Positions 1-6,802 of a DNA stretch of 61,217 bases are shown here, piece after piece. The notes below the pieces were generated by a model. That model did no database searches. It was not told where the DNA came from and saw only the letters and a list, made by a program, of their open reading frames with translations. This DNA comes from Clostridiales bacterium (GTDB lineage: Bacteria; Bacillota; Clostridia; Christensenellales; Aristaeellaceae), in the NCBI GenBank assembly GCA_024684375.1, contig JAIKWZ010000021.1:1-61217 (forward strand). Direction: 5' to 3'. The position numbers and the translations under genes are program-made. The stretch's first letter is position 1. Each line of letters starts with the position of its first letter.

Positions 1-3
1 AGA

Positions 4-122
4 TTCCGGTGACGATGGCGAGAGGGTCCCACCTGTACCCATACCGAACACAGAAGTTAAGCCTCTTAGCGCCGAAGGTACTTGACTGGCAACGGTCCGG
101 GAGAATAGGACGCCGCCGGGAA
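4..122 (+). rRNA. rrf: 5S ribosomal RNA
   Basis: The stretch holds the conserved 5S core (CCGAACACAGAAGTTAAGC, followed later by GGTAC and GGGAGAATAGGACG), and its ends, beginning TTCCGG and ending CCGGGAA, can pair to close the molecule. Its length of about 119 nt is normal for 5S. It is followed by a tRNA, so this is the tail of an rRNA operon whose larger rRNAs lie upstream of the window. The exact ends are estimated from the terminal helix. Confidence 0.93.
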
Positions 123-127
123 CCAGA

Positions 128-151
128 GAGGGGATAAGCGATTATCCCCTC
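128..151 (+). other. Stem-loop after 5S rRNA
   Basis: A perfect 10-bp stem (GAGGGGATAA and TTATCCCCTC) closes a GCGA tetraloop just after the 5S gene. No U-tract follows, so it is more likely an rRNA-processing or partial termination hairpin than a strong terminator. The rest of the 5S-tRNA spacer (152-285) holds an imperfect, purine-rich inverted repeat around 161-231 and no gene. Confidence 0.5.
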
Positions 152-285
152 GATTTGGATTAAAGGGAGAAGCGCGCAGGCGCAGCGAGGTCTTAAAGCC
201 AAAGCGAAGCGCGAAGAAGCCCTTTTGATATACAGCTGGAAGCGGAGCGAAGCAGCAAGGCAGGCAAAGCTGACAGCGGGAATGA

Positions 286-360
<75 letters not shown>

Positions 361-361
361 T

Positions 362-391
362 AAAAACCACCGTGTAAACGGTGGTTTTTTT
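362..391 (+). terminator. Intrinsic terminator after tRNA-Asn
   Basis: A 12-bp stem (AAAAACCACCGT and its complement) closes a GTAA loop and runs into seven T residues. It ends the rRNA/tRNA transcription unit. The same hairpin recurs after two protein genes at 1741-1769 and, inverted, at 9680-9705. Confidence 0.9.
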
Positions 392-434
392 GTATACAAT
401 TCAGGGATTTTCGCTTTATCCTCGCGCTGCGCAC

Positions 435-464
435 TTGAATTATGAAAGTTTTATGATTTATAAT
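435..464 (+). promoter_or_regulatory. Predicted sigma-A promoter of the secreted protein gene
   Basis: TTGAAT (435-440) and TATAAT (459-464) are separated by 18 bp. They lie 34 bp before the ATG at 499, with the ribosome binding site between. Confidence 0.6.
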
Positions 465-498
465 TGAAGAAACGAATTTGAAAGGGGAATTTGAATTT

Positions 499-1707
499 AT
501 GAAACGGATCCTGGCGTTGTTCTTGCTTCTGGTATTGCTGCCGACCGCGCTTCCCGCGATGGCTGAGGCCGAAGATTACCCGGATATTCTGACAGCCGAG
601 CTGTGGGCTACAGGTTCAGGCGAAACGCTGCTCCTGAACGAAGACGGGACAGGAAAGATCCAGGAGTTCGGTGAAACTTTTGACGGAACCTGGACATGGC
701 TTGCCGATGAAAGGCGTGTTTCCTTTTCATATGAGATATCATTCATAACGGCTGTCTTGCCGGTTGACGATTCATTTAAATTGAATACAGACAGCGACGG
801 CAACTATCATCTTGACGCTAAAAGTACAAATTTCTATCAGAACAGCTATCTGGAGCTTTTGGAACAGTCCGCAAAAGAAAAGCGATACTATCTTCGCTGG
901 AACGAAAGCGCTCCTGTGGACTTTATCGATCTTAAATTGAGCAATGCCGTTATTTACCGTGCAAAAGAAGAACCGCTTACCAAATATGAATGGACATTAA
1001 ATGCAAACAAAAATACACAGTATCTGTTCGCAGTCGGAACGATCAAAAACCTTACTGATTCGAGTCTTTGGCTATATGATATCGGCGCGGAGTTCATACT
1101 GGACGGAAATACACGGTATAAAGCGCAGGTCGCGACAACGAAAGATAATGCACAATACGATTATTTCCCTGCAAGCGGCAAAGAACAAAAGCTTTTCATC
1201 TATTCAGCCATTCCGTCTTCTGTTCTCAAAAATGCCAAAACTGCCGAGCTGCACCTCAGCATGTATGACAAGTTAAGCAAAACACCCGGTACCGCGTTTG
1301 AGGGTGATTATTTCCTTGGGCTCAAGCTGAGCGCCGCTAAGCTCGAAGCCATGAAAAAAACGCCGGCGAAGAAAAAGACTTACTACAAGGAAAGCACCAA
1401 AATGCCTGTGCCTACAAGCTATGTCGATGTTATGCAGAATGGCGCTCGTAAAAGTGAAAAAAGCCAACTGACGTCCAATAAAAAAGGTTACTGTTACAAT
1501 TATTCAGCAAAATACAGCGACGGCAACAACAAGAGCCTTTTCAACAGCTATGTCAACGCGCTCAAGAAAGACGGATACAAGATTGAACGTCTGAAGATCC
1601 GCAATAGCGACAACATCAGCTATAAGGTCATATCCGGTAAAAAGTGGATCGGAACAGTGGAGTATTTTACACTTGGCGATTTCATCAATGTTTATGTGTT
1701 TAAATGA
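499..1707 (+). CDS. Secreted protein of unknown function
   Basis: This encodes a 402-residue protein whose first residues (MKRILALFLLLVLLPTALPA) form a clear signal peptide, so it is probably exported. The start at ATG 499 is preferred over an in-frame TTG at 478 because AAAGGGG at 481-487 is spaced correctly only for the ATG. The middle (around residues 155-290) looks like a beta-rich extracellular domain, then a lysine-rich linker (near AKKKTYYKESTK), then a C-terminal region of about 90 residues that may be a separate fold. I do not recognise the family. It has its own promoter and a strong terminator, so it is monocistronic. Confidence 0.8.
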   Translation: MKRILALFLLLVLLPTALPAMAEAEDYPDILTAELWATGSGETLLLNEDGTGKIQEFGETFDGTWTWLADERRVSFSYEISFITAVLPVDDSFKLNTDSDGNYHLDAKSTNFYQNSYLELLEQSAKEKRYYLRWNESAPVDFIDLKLSNAVIYRAKEEPLTKYEWTLNANKNTQYLFAVGTIKNLTDSSLWLYDIGAEFILDGNTRYKAQVATTKDNAQYDYFPASGKEQKLFIYSAIPSSVLKNAKTAELHLSMYDKLSKTPGTAFEGDYFLGLKLSAAKLEAMKKTPAKKKTYYKESTKMPVPTSYVDVMQNGARKSEKSQLTSNKKGYCYNYSAKYSDGNNKSLFNSYVNALKKDGYKIERLKIRNSDNISYKVISGKKWIGTVEYFTLGDFINVYVFK

Positions 1708-1740
1708 TCCATCCGCCGCCAAAAATACAGAGACAGCCAC

Positions 1741-1769
1741 AAAAACCACCGTGAAAACGGTGGTTTTTT
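1741..1769 (+). terminator. Intrinsic terminator
   Basis: The stem AAAAACCACCGT/ACGGTGGTTTTT with loop GAAA and a run of T lies 34 bp after the stop codon of the secreted protein gene. It is nearly identical to the terminator after tRNA-Asn. Confidence 0.88.
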
Positions 1770-1852
1770 CGTGTTTACACGGGTAACGGGAAGAAGAATA
1801 CAAAAGGAAACACGGGAATATGTGATCGTAAGATCAAATGCTTTTTCGATTT

Positions 1853-2797
1853 TTACTCACTCAGACCATTAACATCGGCGATGAAAGAATCGATTTCTTC
1901 CGGGTCGACATTTGCGTTCGGGTTACTGAGGATGGTGTTGCGCAGACTGTCCCTTAGTTTATCACAGCAAGGCTTAAATGTGGCAAAAGTTATTCCGCCG
2001 CCGATGAGGCCGCCGACAACCGGTATCGCTTTTTTGAAAAAGCCGGCAAACATCTGCTTTGTCATTCTCACGCCGAACCACTTGGAAATGCTCTTTACAA
2101 CGGGGTAGATTGTGCCTTTCGTAAGTGCCCTTTTCAAAAGCTGCTTCTCAACGCCTTTAGCCAGTGCGTTGGCCATCGTTTTCAGCATATTGCTCGCACC
2201 GGACACACCATACATCGCTCCAAGGCAGAGCGTTATGATGTTGAGGGTTTCAGAGTCGAAATGCTGATTTTTTTCTTCAACATCGATCTGAGGAAACCCA
2301 TACAGATACAGCATTTTTTGAATAGCTCTCAGCATAAATCCGTAGTACTGTGCGATATCTGTGGGGATCGTTGCAGCCATTGCAAAGCCTCCCGGCATGC
2401 CCAGTGCCGCGGAAATGCCGGAAACACAGTTTCTCTCATAAGCGATAACGCTATTCGTGATTTTGTCGATCTCCTCGACTGCAATTCCTGCGTGTGCGGG
2501 CGTGTAGAGCACCGCATCATCAATAACTTCCTGTGGAAACCGCTTTTTGAATTCAGTTCGAAGAAAGTCTTCGCGTACAATCCTGACCCCCGGAATACGT
2601 AAGCTGAGGATTATAATGTCTTCAATATCGATCTTCCCATCTCCGTTGACGTCGAGCGCCTGTTCAACTGCTGTTTTGCCATGCGCCACCGCATCAGTAG
2701 TTTTTCCGGCCAGATCTGTCACTTTATTGGATACGTTTTTGGCAACATTTCCAAAGAATGCACCGATGCCTGGTTGGTCTTGCTTTTTGTCATTCAT
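1853..2797 (-). CDS. EcsC-like protein with an EF-hand loop
   Basis: This is a 314-residue protein. Residues 49-60 (DVNGDGKIDIED) match the 12-residue calcium-binding EF-hand/dockerin loop, with acidic or Asn ligands at positions 1, 3, 5, 9 and 12. The middle, with GMPGGFAMAATIPTDIAQYY followed by a region ending in LYGFP, resembles the EcsC family, whose biochemical role is poorly known. A glycine-rich hydrophobic segment near VVGGLIGGGITFATF could insert in a membrane. There is no signal peptide. The start is set by AAGGAGG seven bases before the ATG. It appears to be transcribed alone. The EF-hand is clear; the EcsC link is by pattern only. Confidence 0.65.
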   Translation of the reverse strand: MNDKKQDQPGIGAFFGNVAKNVSNKVTDLAGKTTDAVAHGKTAVEQALDVNGDGKIDIEDIIILSLRIPGVRIVREDFLRTEFKKRFPQEVIDDAVLYTPAHAGIAVEEIDKITNSVIAYERNCVSGISAALGMPGGFAMAATIPTDIAQYYGFMLRAIQKMLYLYGFPQIDVEEKNQHFDSETLNIITLCLGAMYGVSGASNMLKTMANALAKGVEKQLLKRALTKGTIYPVVKSISKWFGVRMTKQMFAGFFKKAIPVVGGLIGGGITFATFKPCCDKLRDSLRNTILSNPNANVDPEEIDSFIADVNGLSE

Positions 2798-2942
2798 GAA
2801 ACTGCCTCCTTTTTTATTGCAGTAGTCGCTGATATATACTGCTTGTGAATGCGTCCGGCTTTAAGCCTGATCGGACGATATCGTGGTTAAACCGGCCGCG
2901 GCTTCCAAGCGCTTGTGACAGCAAAGCCGGATTATTGATCTC

Positions 2943-2971
2943 ATTATATTACACACAAAACCATCTTTCCA
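2943..2971 (-). promoter_or_regulatory. Candidate promoter of the EcsC-like gene
   Basis: Read on the minus strand, TGGAAA (2971-2966) and a perfect TATAAT (2948-2943) are separated by 17 bp. The leader to the ATG at 2797 is about 140 nt, longer than usual here. I see no riboswitch in it. Confidence 0.4.
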
Positions 2972-2992
2972 GTACAATTAAAGTTTATCCGT

Positions 2993-3571
2993 TCAGGGTC
3001 TTTCGTAAACAGAGGTCTCAGTGACCACGCGGGAAACGAAAACATCATTTTCGTCCATGGGGATATCCGGGCAAAGCAGGGCATCAAAGCAGAGGCAGAC
3101 TGCCTGCTTCACGCTCTTTTTGAGAAAACGGTCATAGTGGCCCGCGCCGTGGCCCAGCCTCCGGCAGTCGGCAGAAGCGGACACACAGGGCACGATCACC
3201 AGGTCCAATTCATCGATGCTGCTTGTTTCCTCGCAGTTGTCAGGCTCCGGGATGTTCATGGTCCCCGGGCGCAGCTCTTCCAGGCTGTGGATGCGTACCG
3301 CTTTCATTTCGCTGCCGACGCATTTGGGAACATAAACTTTTTTCCCGCACGCAAGCGCGTCCTGAAGGATCCTCCGGGTCGAGGGCTCTTTGGGCATGCT
3401 TACATACAGAAAAACGCTGCTTGCGGCGGTATACAGCGGCATGGATAAAACTTTCTGCTGTATATGGTCGCCGGCAGCGGCAACATATGCTTCAGACAAT
3501 CGCTTTTGCTTTAGAAGCATCGCGACGCGCAGCCGCTTCTTTTCACAGATACTGTCAAAGTCAAGAGGCAT
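2993..3571 (-). CDS. 5-formyltetrahydrofolate cyclo-ligase
   Basis: This 192-residue protein is assigned to the family that uses ATP to turn 5-formyl-THF into 5,10-methenyl-THF, in cytoplasmic one-carbon metabolism. The basic N-terminal helix, FLYVSMPKEPSTRRIL, KKVYVPKC and the glycine-rich site RRLGHGAGHYDRFL are characteristic of the family, and the length is typical. The ATG at 3571 is chosen over an upstream start at 3628 because a GGAGGGA site precedes it. It is the last of several same-strand genes (esterase, aldo/keto reductase, flavodoxin-like) with gaps of 19-71 bp. The family is confident. Confidence 0.9.
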   Translation of the reverse strand: MPLDFDSICEKKRLRVAMLLKQKRLSEAYVAAAGDHIQQKVLSMPLYTAASSVFLYVSMPKEPSTRRILQDALACGKKVYVPKCVGSEMKAVRIHSLEELRPGTMNIPEPDNCEETSSIDELDLVIVPCVSASADCRRLGHGAGHYDRFLKKSVKQAVCLCFDALLCPDIPMDENDVFVSRVVTETSVYERP

Positions 3572-3642
3572 CGTAATTAAGTCCCTCCGCCGTTTCTGAC
3601 GCGTACCGCGCGAAGCCGCCGCGCTCACATATGGCTTTCACT

Positions 3643-4269
3643 TTACCGCGCTTTCATCAGCCACGCGAACGCGGCCGCGGTCCTGATATCCGCGTCTTTG
3701 AAATGATTGCCTTTGTTCCATTCAAGCGCGCAGGCAATGCCTTTCTTTTGAAGGATCTCGTAAGCAGCCCGGATACATTCACCTACGCGGGCCATTACCG
3801 GATTGTGTGTTTTTTCTTCCCGGTCTCCAAGGCTCAGATACACTTTGCGGGTATGGATGGGATTGTCCGTCATGAAATCGACGAATCCCGGGAACCAGAC
3901 GGAGGGCGATGCCGCCGCGACGCCCTCGAACCGGTCTGTCCGGAACGCTGCCCAGAGCGCGAACAGCCCCGCGAGCGAATAACCGCCGAGATAATACCGC
4001 TTTCCCGGATCGTTAAGCTCAGAGAGCACTCCTGAGAGCGTTTTTTCCGCGCCGTCACCAAACGCCTCGCTGCCAAACACGGCGGGCGCGTTCCACGGCG
4101 ACAGCTCGCGGTTCCAGTCATCGACCTTCAGGGCGATAAGACAAAAATCATTCCCGGCTCTGTCGATTATGGCGTTCACTTCGCTTTCGATCGCGGACAG
4201 GTCGTGCCCGTCCACCATTTGGATCAGGACATTGGGCGATCCCCGATCTCCGTAAACAAACCGTGTCAT
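3643..4269 (-). CDS. Alpha/beta-hydrolase, putative esterase
   Basis: This 208-residue protein is an alpha/beta-hydrolase of the esterase-D/Fes type, a group that cleaves ester bonds. The nucleophile elbow GYSLAG, a strand-turn region AAASPSVWFPGFVDF typical of this group, and a late NKGNHFKDAD that offers the catalytic His are visible. It lacks a signal peptide and so is cytoplasmic. It sits 40 bp after the aldo/keto reductase gene, which suggests co-transcription. The true substrate cannot be read from the sequence. Confidence 0.8.
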   Translation of the reverse strand: MTRFVYGDRGSPNVLIQMVDGHDLSAIESEVNAIIDRAGNDFCLIALKVDDWNRELSPWNAPAVFGSEAFGDGAEKTLSGVLSELNDPGKRYYLGGYSLAGLFALWAAFRTDRFEGVAAASPSVWFPGFVDFMTDNPIHTRKVYLSLGDREEKTHNPVMARVGECIRAAYEILQKKGIACALEWNKGNHFKDADIRTAAAFAWLMKAR

Positions 4270-4309
4270 AGTCCGCTCCCAATCAGAAAATAATACCTCC
4301 TGCCGGGCG

Positions 4310-5446
4310 TTACCAGGTCACCTTCCCGGCGAAGTCCTTCATGGCCTCAGAGATCCTGATCCGCTGCGGACAGACCTTCTCGCAGCTGCGGCAGCCGATG
4401 CAGGCAGAGGGCTTTTTCTCCGCGGGCAGGGACATCAGCGCCATCGGCGCGATGAATCCGCCGCCGGTAAAAATGTGCTCGTTGTACAGTTCCAGCAGCC
4501 ACGGGATATTCAGGCCTTTCGGGCAGTGCGAGGTGCAGTAGCGGCAGCCTGTGCAGGGCAGGGCGGTGCGGCGCGTCATTTCGGAAGCCAACGCCAGCAG
4601 CGTCTTCATTTCGTTTTCATTCAGGGGCCTGTCCGTTTCAAAGGTACGCAGGTTATCCGCCATCTGCTCCTCATCTGACATGCCGGAGAGGATCACTTTG
4701 ACCTCGGGTATGCTCTGCAGGAAACGGAAGGACCAGGCGGGGATGCCCTCTTCCGGGCGCAGGGCTTTGAGCCGGGAAACGTCTTCTTCGGGCAGGTTTA
4801 CCAGCTTGCCGCCGCGCAGGGGCTCCATGACCCAGACGGGAATGTTCCATTCTTTGAGCAGCGCCACCTTGGCCTTTGCGGCCTGAAAATCCCAGTCCAG
4901 CCAGTTAAGCTGCAGCTGACAGAACTCCATGTCCTTCCCGTAGGCTTCCAGGAAGCGTTTGATGACTTCGACGCTGCCGTGCGCTGAGAAGCCGAGGTGT
5001 CGGATGCGGCCGGCTTTTTTCTGCGCCATCAGGTAAGTATAGGTCTGATACTTATCGTCGTTCAGGTAAGCGTCAATGTTCATCTCGCACACGTTGTGGA
5101 ACAGATAGAAATCAAAATAGCTGACCTGACATTTCCGAAGCTGTTCCTCGAATATCGTTTCAGTCCTGCCCATGTTGCGAAGATCGTAGCCGGGAAACTT
5201 GGTCGCCAGGCAGAACTGTTCTCTGGGGTAGCGGGCCAGCGCCCGACCCATCACGAGCTCTGACTGCCCGCCGTGATAACCCCAGGCAGTATCGTAATAG
5301 TTGACGCCGGCTGCCATCGCCCGGTCAACCATGCGGAAAACGGCAGGCTCGTCGATATTGCTGTCGTCCCCGCCGATCACGGGCAGCCGCATCGCGCCCA
5401 TGCCGAGGTTGGAAAGCCGAATATCCTGAAAGCTGCGGTATATCAT
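4310..5446 (-). CDS. Aldo/keto reductase with two C-terminal 4Fe-4S motifs
   Basis: This 378-residue protein has an N-terminal TIM-barrel aldo/keto reductase domain (LGMGAMRLPVIGG; the active-site region YYDTAWGYHGG; ATKFPGYD). The C-terminal ferredoxin-like part carries CTGCRYCTSHCP and CIGCRSCEKVCP, each a four-cysteine [4Fe-4S] motif. Such fusions are common in Clostridia and are thought to reduce small carbonyl compounds with electron transfer through the clusters. The ATG at 5446 is chosen because GGAGG lies eight bases before it. It follows the flavodoxin-like gene by 19 bp, so a shared redox role is plausible. Confidence 0.9.
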   Translation of the reverse strand: MIYRSFQDIRLSNLGMGAMRLPVIGGDDSNIDEPAVFRMVDRAMAAGVNYYDTAWGYHGGQSELVMGRALARYPREQFCLATKFPGYDLRNMGRTETIFEEQLRKCQVSYFDFYLFHNVCEMNIDAYLNDDKYQTYTYLMAQKKAGRIRHLGFSAHGSVEVIKRFLEAYGKDMEFCQLQLNWLDWDFQAAKAKVALLKEWNIPVWVMEPLRGGKLVNLPEEDVSRLKALRPEEGIPAWSFRFLQSIPEVKVILSGMSDEEQMADNLRTFETDRPLNENEMKTLLALASEMTRRTALPCTGCRYCTSHCPKGLNIPWLLELYNEHIFTGGGFIAPMALMSLPAEKKPSACIGCRSCEKVCPQRIRISEAMKDFAGKVTW

Positions 5447-5465
5447 TTTTGCGCCTCCGGTCATC

Positions 5466-6461
5466 TCAGTCTATTGTCAAAGTGATCGTCACATTGCCGC
5501 TGCCCAGCAATGCTTCCAGCTGTTCGGGCGTCTGATCCGTGATCTTTCCGAGTCGTGTATAGGCCCAGGAATTGCTGCCGTAGAACACGACCAGCTGGTT
5601 TCCTGAATAAAGCACGATGTCACCGGGTGAAGTGGTCGTCTGCTTGTCCGCTTTGGGCAGGCGCTGACCGATGGGGCCGACCTGTTCGAATCCGCCGTAC
5701 ATGGACATTTGGATCGTCAGGCTGTCTGCCGCCAGTTCCCGAAGAGCGGCCACTGAATCATTATTCTCCCAGACGACAGTTACCGGGGCGTCGTTTATCA
5801 TCATCAGCATATCCGTTTTTCCTTCCGAAAGGCCTAACGACACGGCCCACGCCCGGATGTCCTCGGCTGTGCTCCCGTTGTCTACGCGTTTCACGTCCAG
5901 CCAGGCAGCGGTGTCATCCGTCAGCGCCTGCAGGTTTTTCGCGCTGGAGCCGGCACTGCTGGACGCGGAGGTGCAGAAGGGCACGATGGTTTTGCCGGAC
6001 ACGTCGATCCCCTCCAGCAGCGTGTACAGGATCTTCGGAGCCTGGCCGTGCCAGATAGGGTACCCTATGATAACGCTGTCATACCGGTCGAGCGATTCCG
6101 GCCATAAGGCGATGGCCGGACGGGCCGAAGCGTCTTTCTGTTCCCGGTCCGCGCGGCAGTTGGTGTAGTACTCGAGGTCGGCAGCCATATACGGTATCTC
6201 CGGGACGATCTCGAAAATGTCAGCGTTCAATTCGTCCGCGACGGTATACGCGACCGCCTTCACGGTATCGTCAGTGGAGAAATACATCACGAGCACTTTC
6301 GTGTCGGGATCCGGCTGCAGCCCGGGAAGAGAGGTGATCTTCACCGTTGCGGACGATACCGCGTCTTCAGCAAAGGCCTGCGGCGCGGCCGCGCACAGTA
6401 TAAGCACGATAATGAACGCGATGATCTGCCCGGTACGGGTAAAACGTTTCCAGGTCTTCAT
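5466..6461 (-). CDS. Secreted flavodoxin plus cyclophilin-like domain protein
   Basis: This is a 331-residue protein. Residues 1-32 form a signal peptide or membrane anchor (AFIIVLILCAAAPQAFAEDA). The next part is a flavodoxin domain (VLVMYFSTDDTVKAVA for the FMN phosphate loop; YDSVIIGYPIWHGQAP). The last 110 residues (from around VTVVWENNDSVAALREL to the end) match the cyclophilin-like fold often fused to such flavodoxins. An FMN protein outside the membrane next to an Fe-S aldo/keto reductase suggests an electron-transfer or quinone-reduction role, which is inference. It lies 131 bp downstream of copA, with a 25-bp near-perfect inverted repeat between them at 6555-6579. Confidence 0.82.
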   Translation of the reverse strand: MKTWKRFTRTGQIIAFIIVLILCAAAPQAFAEDAVSSATVKITSLPGLQPDPDTKVLVMYFSTDDTVKAVAYTVADELNADIFEIVPEIPYMAADLEYYTNCRADREQKDASARPAIALWPESLDRYDSVIIGYPIWHGQAPKILYTLLEGIDVSGKTIVPFCTSASSSAGSSAKNLQALTDDTAAWLDVKRVDNGSTAEDIRAWAVSLGLSEGKTDMLMMINDAPVTVVWENNDSVAALRELAADSLTIQMSMYGGFEQVGPIGQRLPKADKQTTTSPGDIVLYSGNQLVVFYGSNSWAYTRLGKITDQTPEQLEALLGSGNVTITLTID

Positions 6462-6554
6462 GCCGATTCCTCCCTTATATGGTTTTTACCGATCGTTCTC
6501 TCAGCGGAAAATGATATCCTCTTTCCCTTCCCGCTTCGCGTGACGGTATCCTCA

Positions 6555-6579
6555 GCAAACTGCGTGATCACGCGTTTGC
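6555..6579 (-). terminator. Inverted repeat downstream of copA
   Basis: GCAAAC and GTTTGC flank GCGTGATCACGC in a near-perfect palindrome just past the copA stop codon. No clear U-tract follows, so it may be a weak terminator, an mRNA 3' stabiliser or a protein site. Confidence 0.4.
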
Positions 6580-6592
6580 AGCCTTCAGGCCG

Positions 6593-6802
6593 TCATTCTA
6601 TCCCGAGCACCTTGTAATCCTGGGCTTCCACCGCCGCGCGCAGCGTTTCGTCCTCAACGGGCGCGGACAGGGTGACGACAGCGGTGCCGGCGCTGTGATC
6701 CGCCACGGCGCTTTCCACGCCGGGTACCGCTTCCAGCGCCTTCTTCACGCGGGCTTCGCAGTGCATGCACATCATGCCTTCCACTTTCAGGGTCTTTTTC
6801 AT
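6593..6802 (-). CDS. copZ: Possible internally initiated CopZ-like copper chaperone
   Basis: Inside copA and in frame, an ATG at 6802 is preceded at 7-8 bp by AAAGGAGG (6818-6811), one of the strongest ribosome binding sites in the window. Starting there gives a 69-residue protein beginning MKKTLKVEGMMCMHCEARVK, the normal size and pattern of the CopZ chaperone (MxCxxC, beta-alpha-beta-beta-alpha-beta fold). The same DNA is read through as the tail of CopA. I infer that two products are made, the ATPase and a free chaperone. An alternative is a recent fusion in which the old binding site is a relic. Confidence 0.55.
   Translation of the reverse strand: MKKTLKVEGMMCMHCEARVKKALEAVPGVESAVADHSAGTAVVTLSAPVEDETLRAAVEAQDYKVLGIE

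Noticed and set aside
152..285. Possible small RNA in the 5S-tRNA spacer
   Set aside because: The repeat is imperfect and purine-rich, with no promoter or terminator of its own; it is transcribed as part of the rRNA operon.
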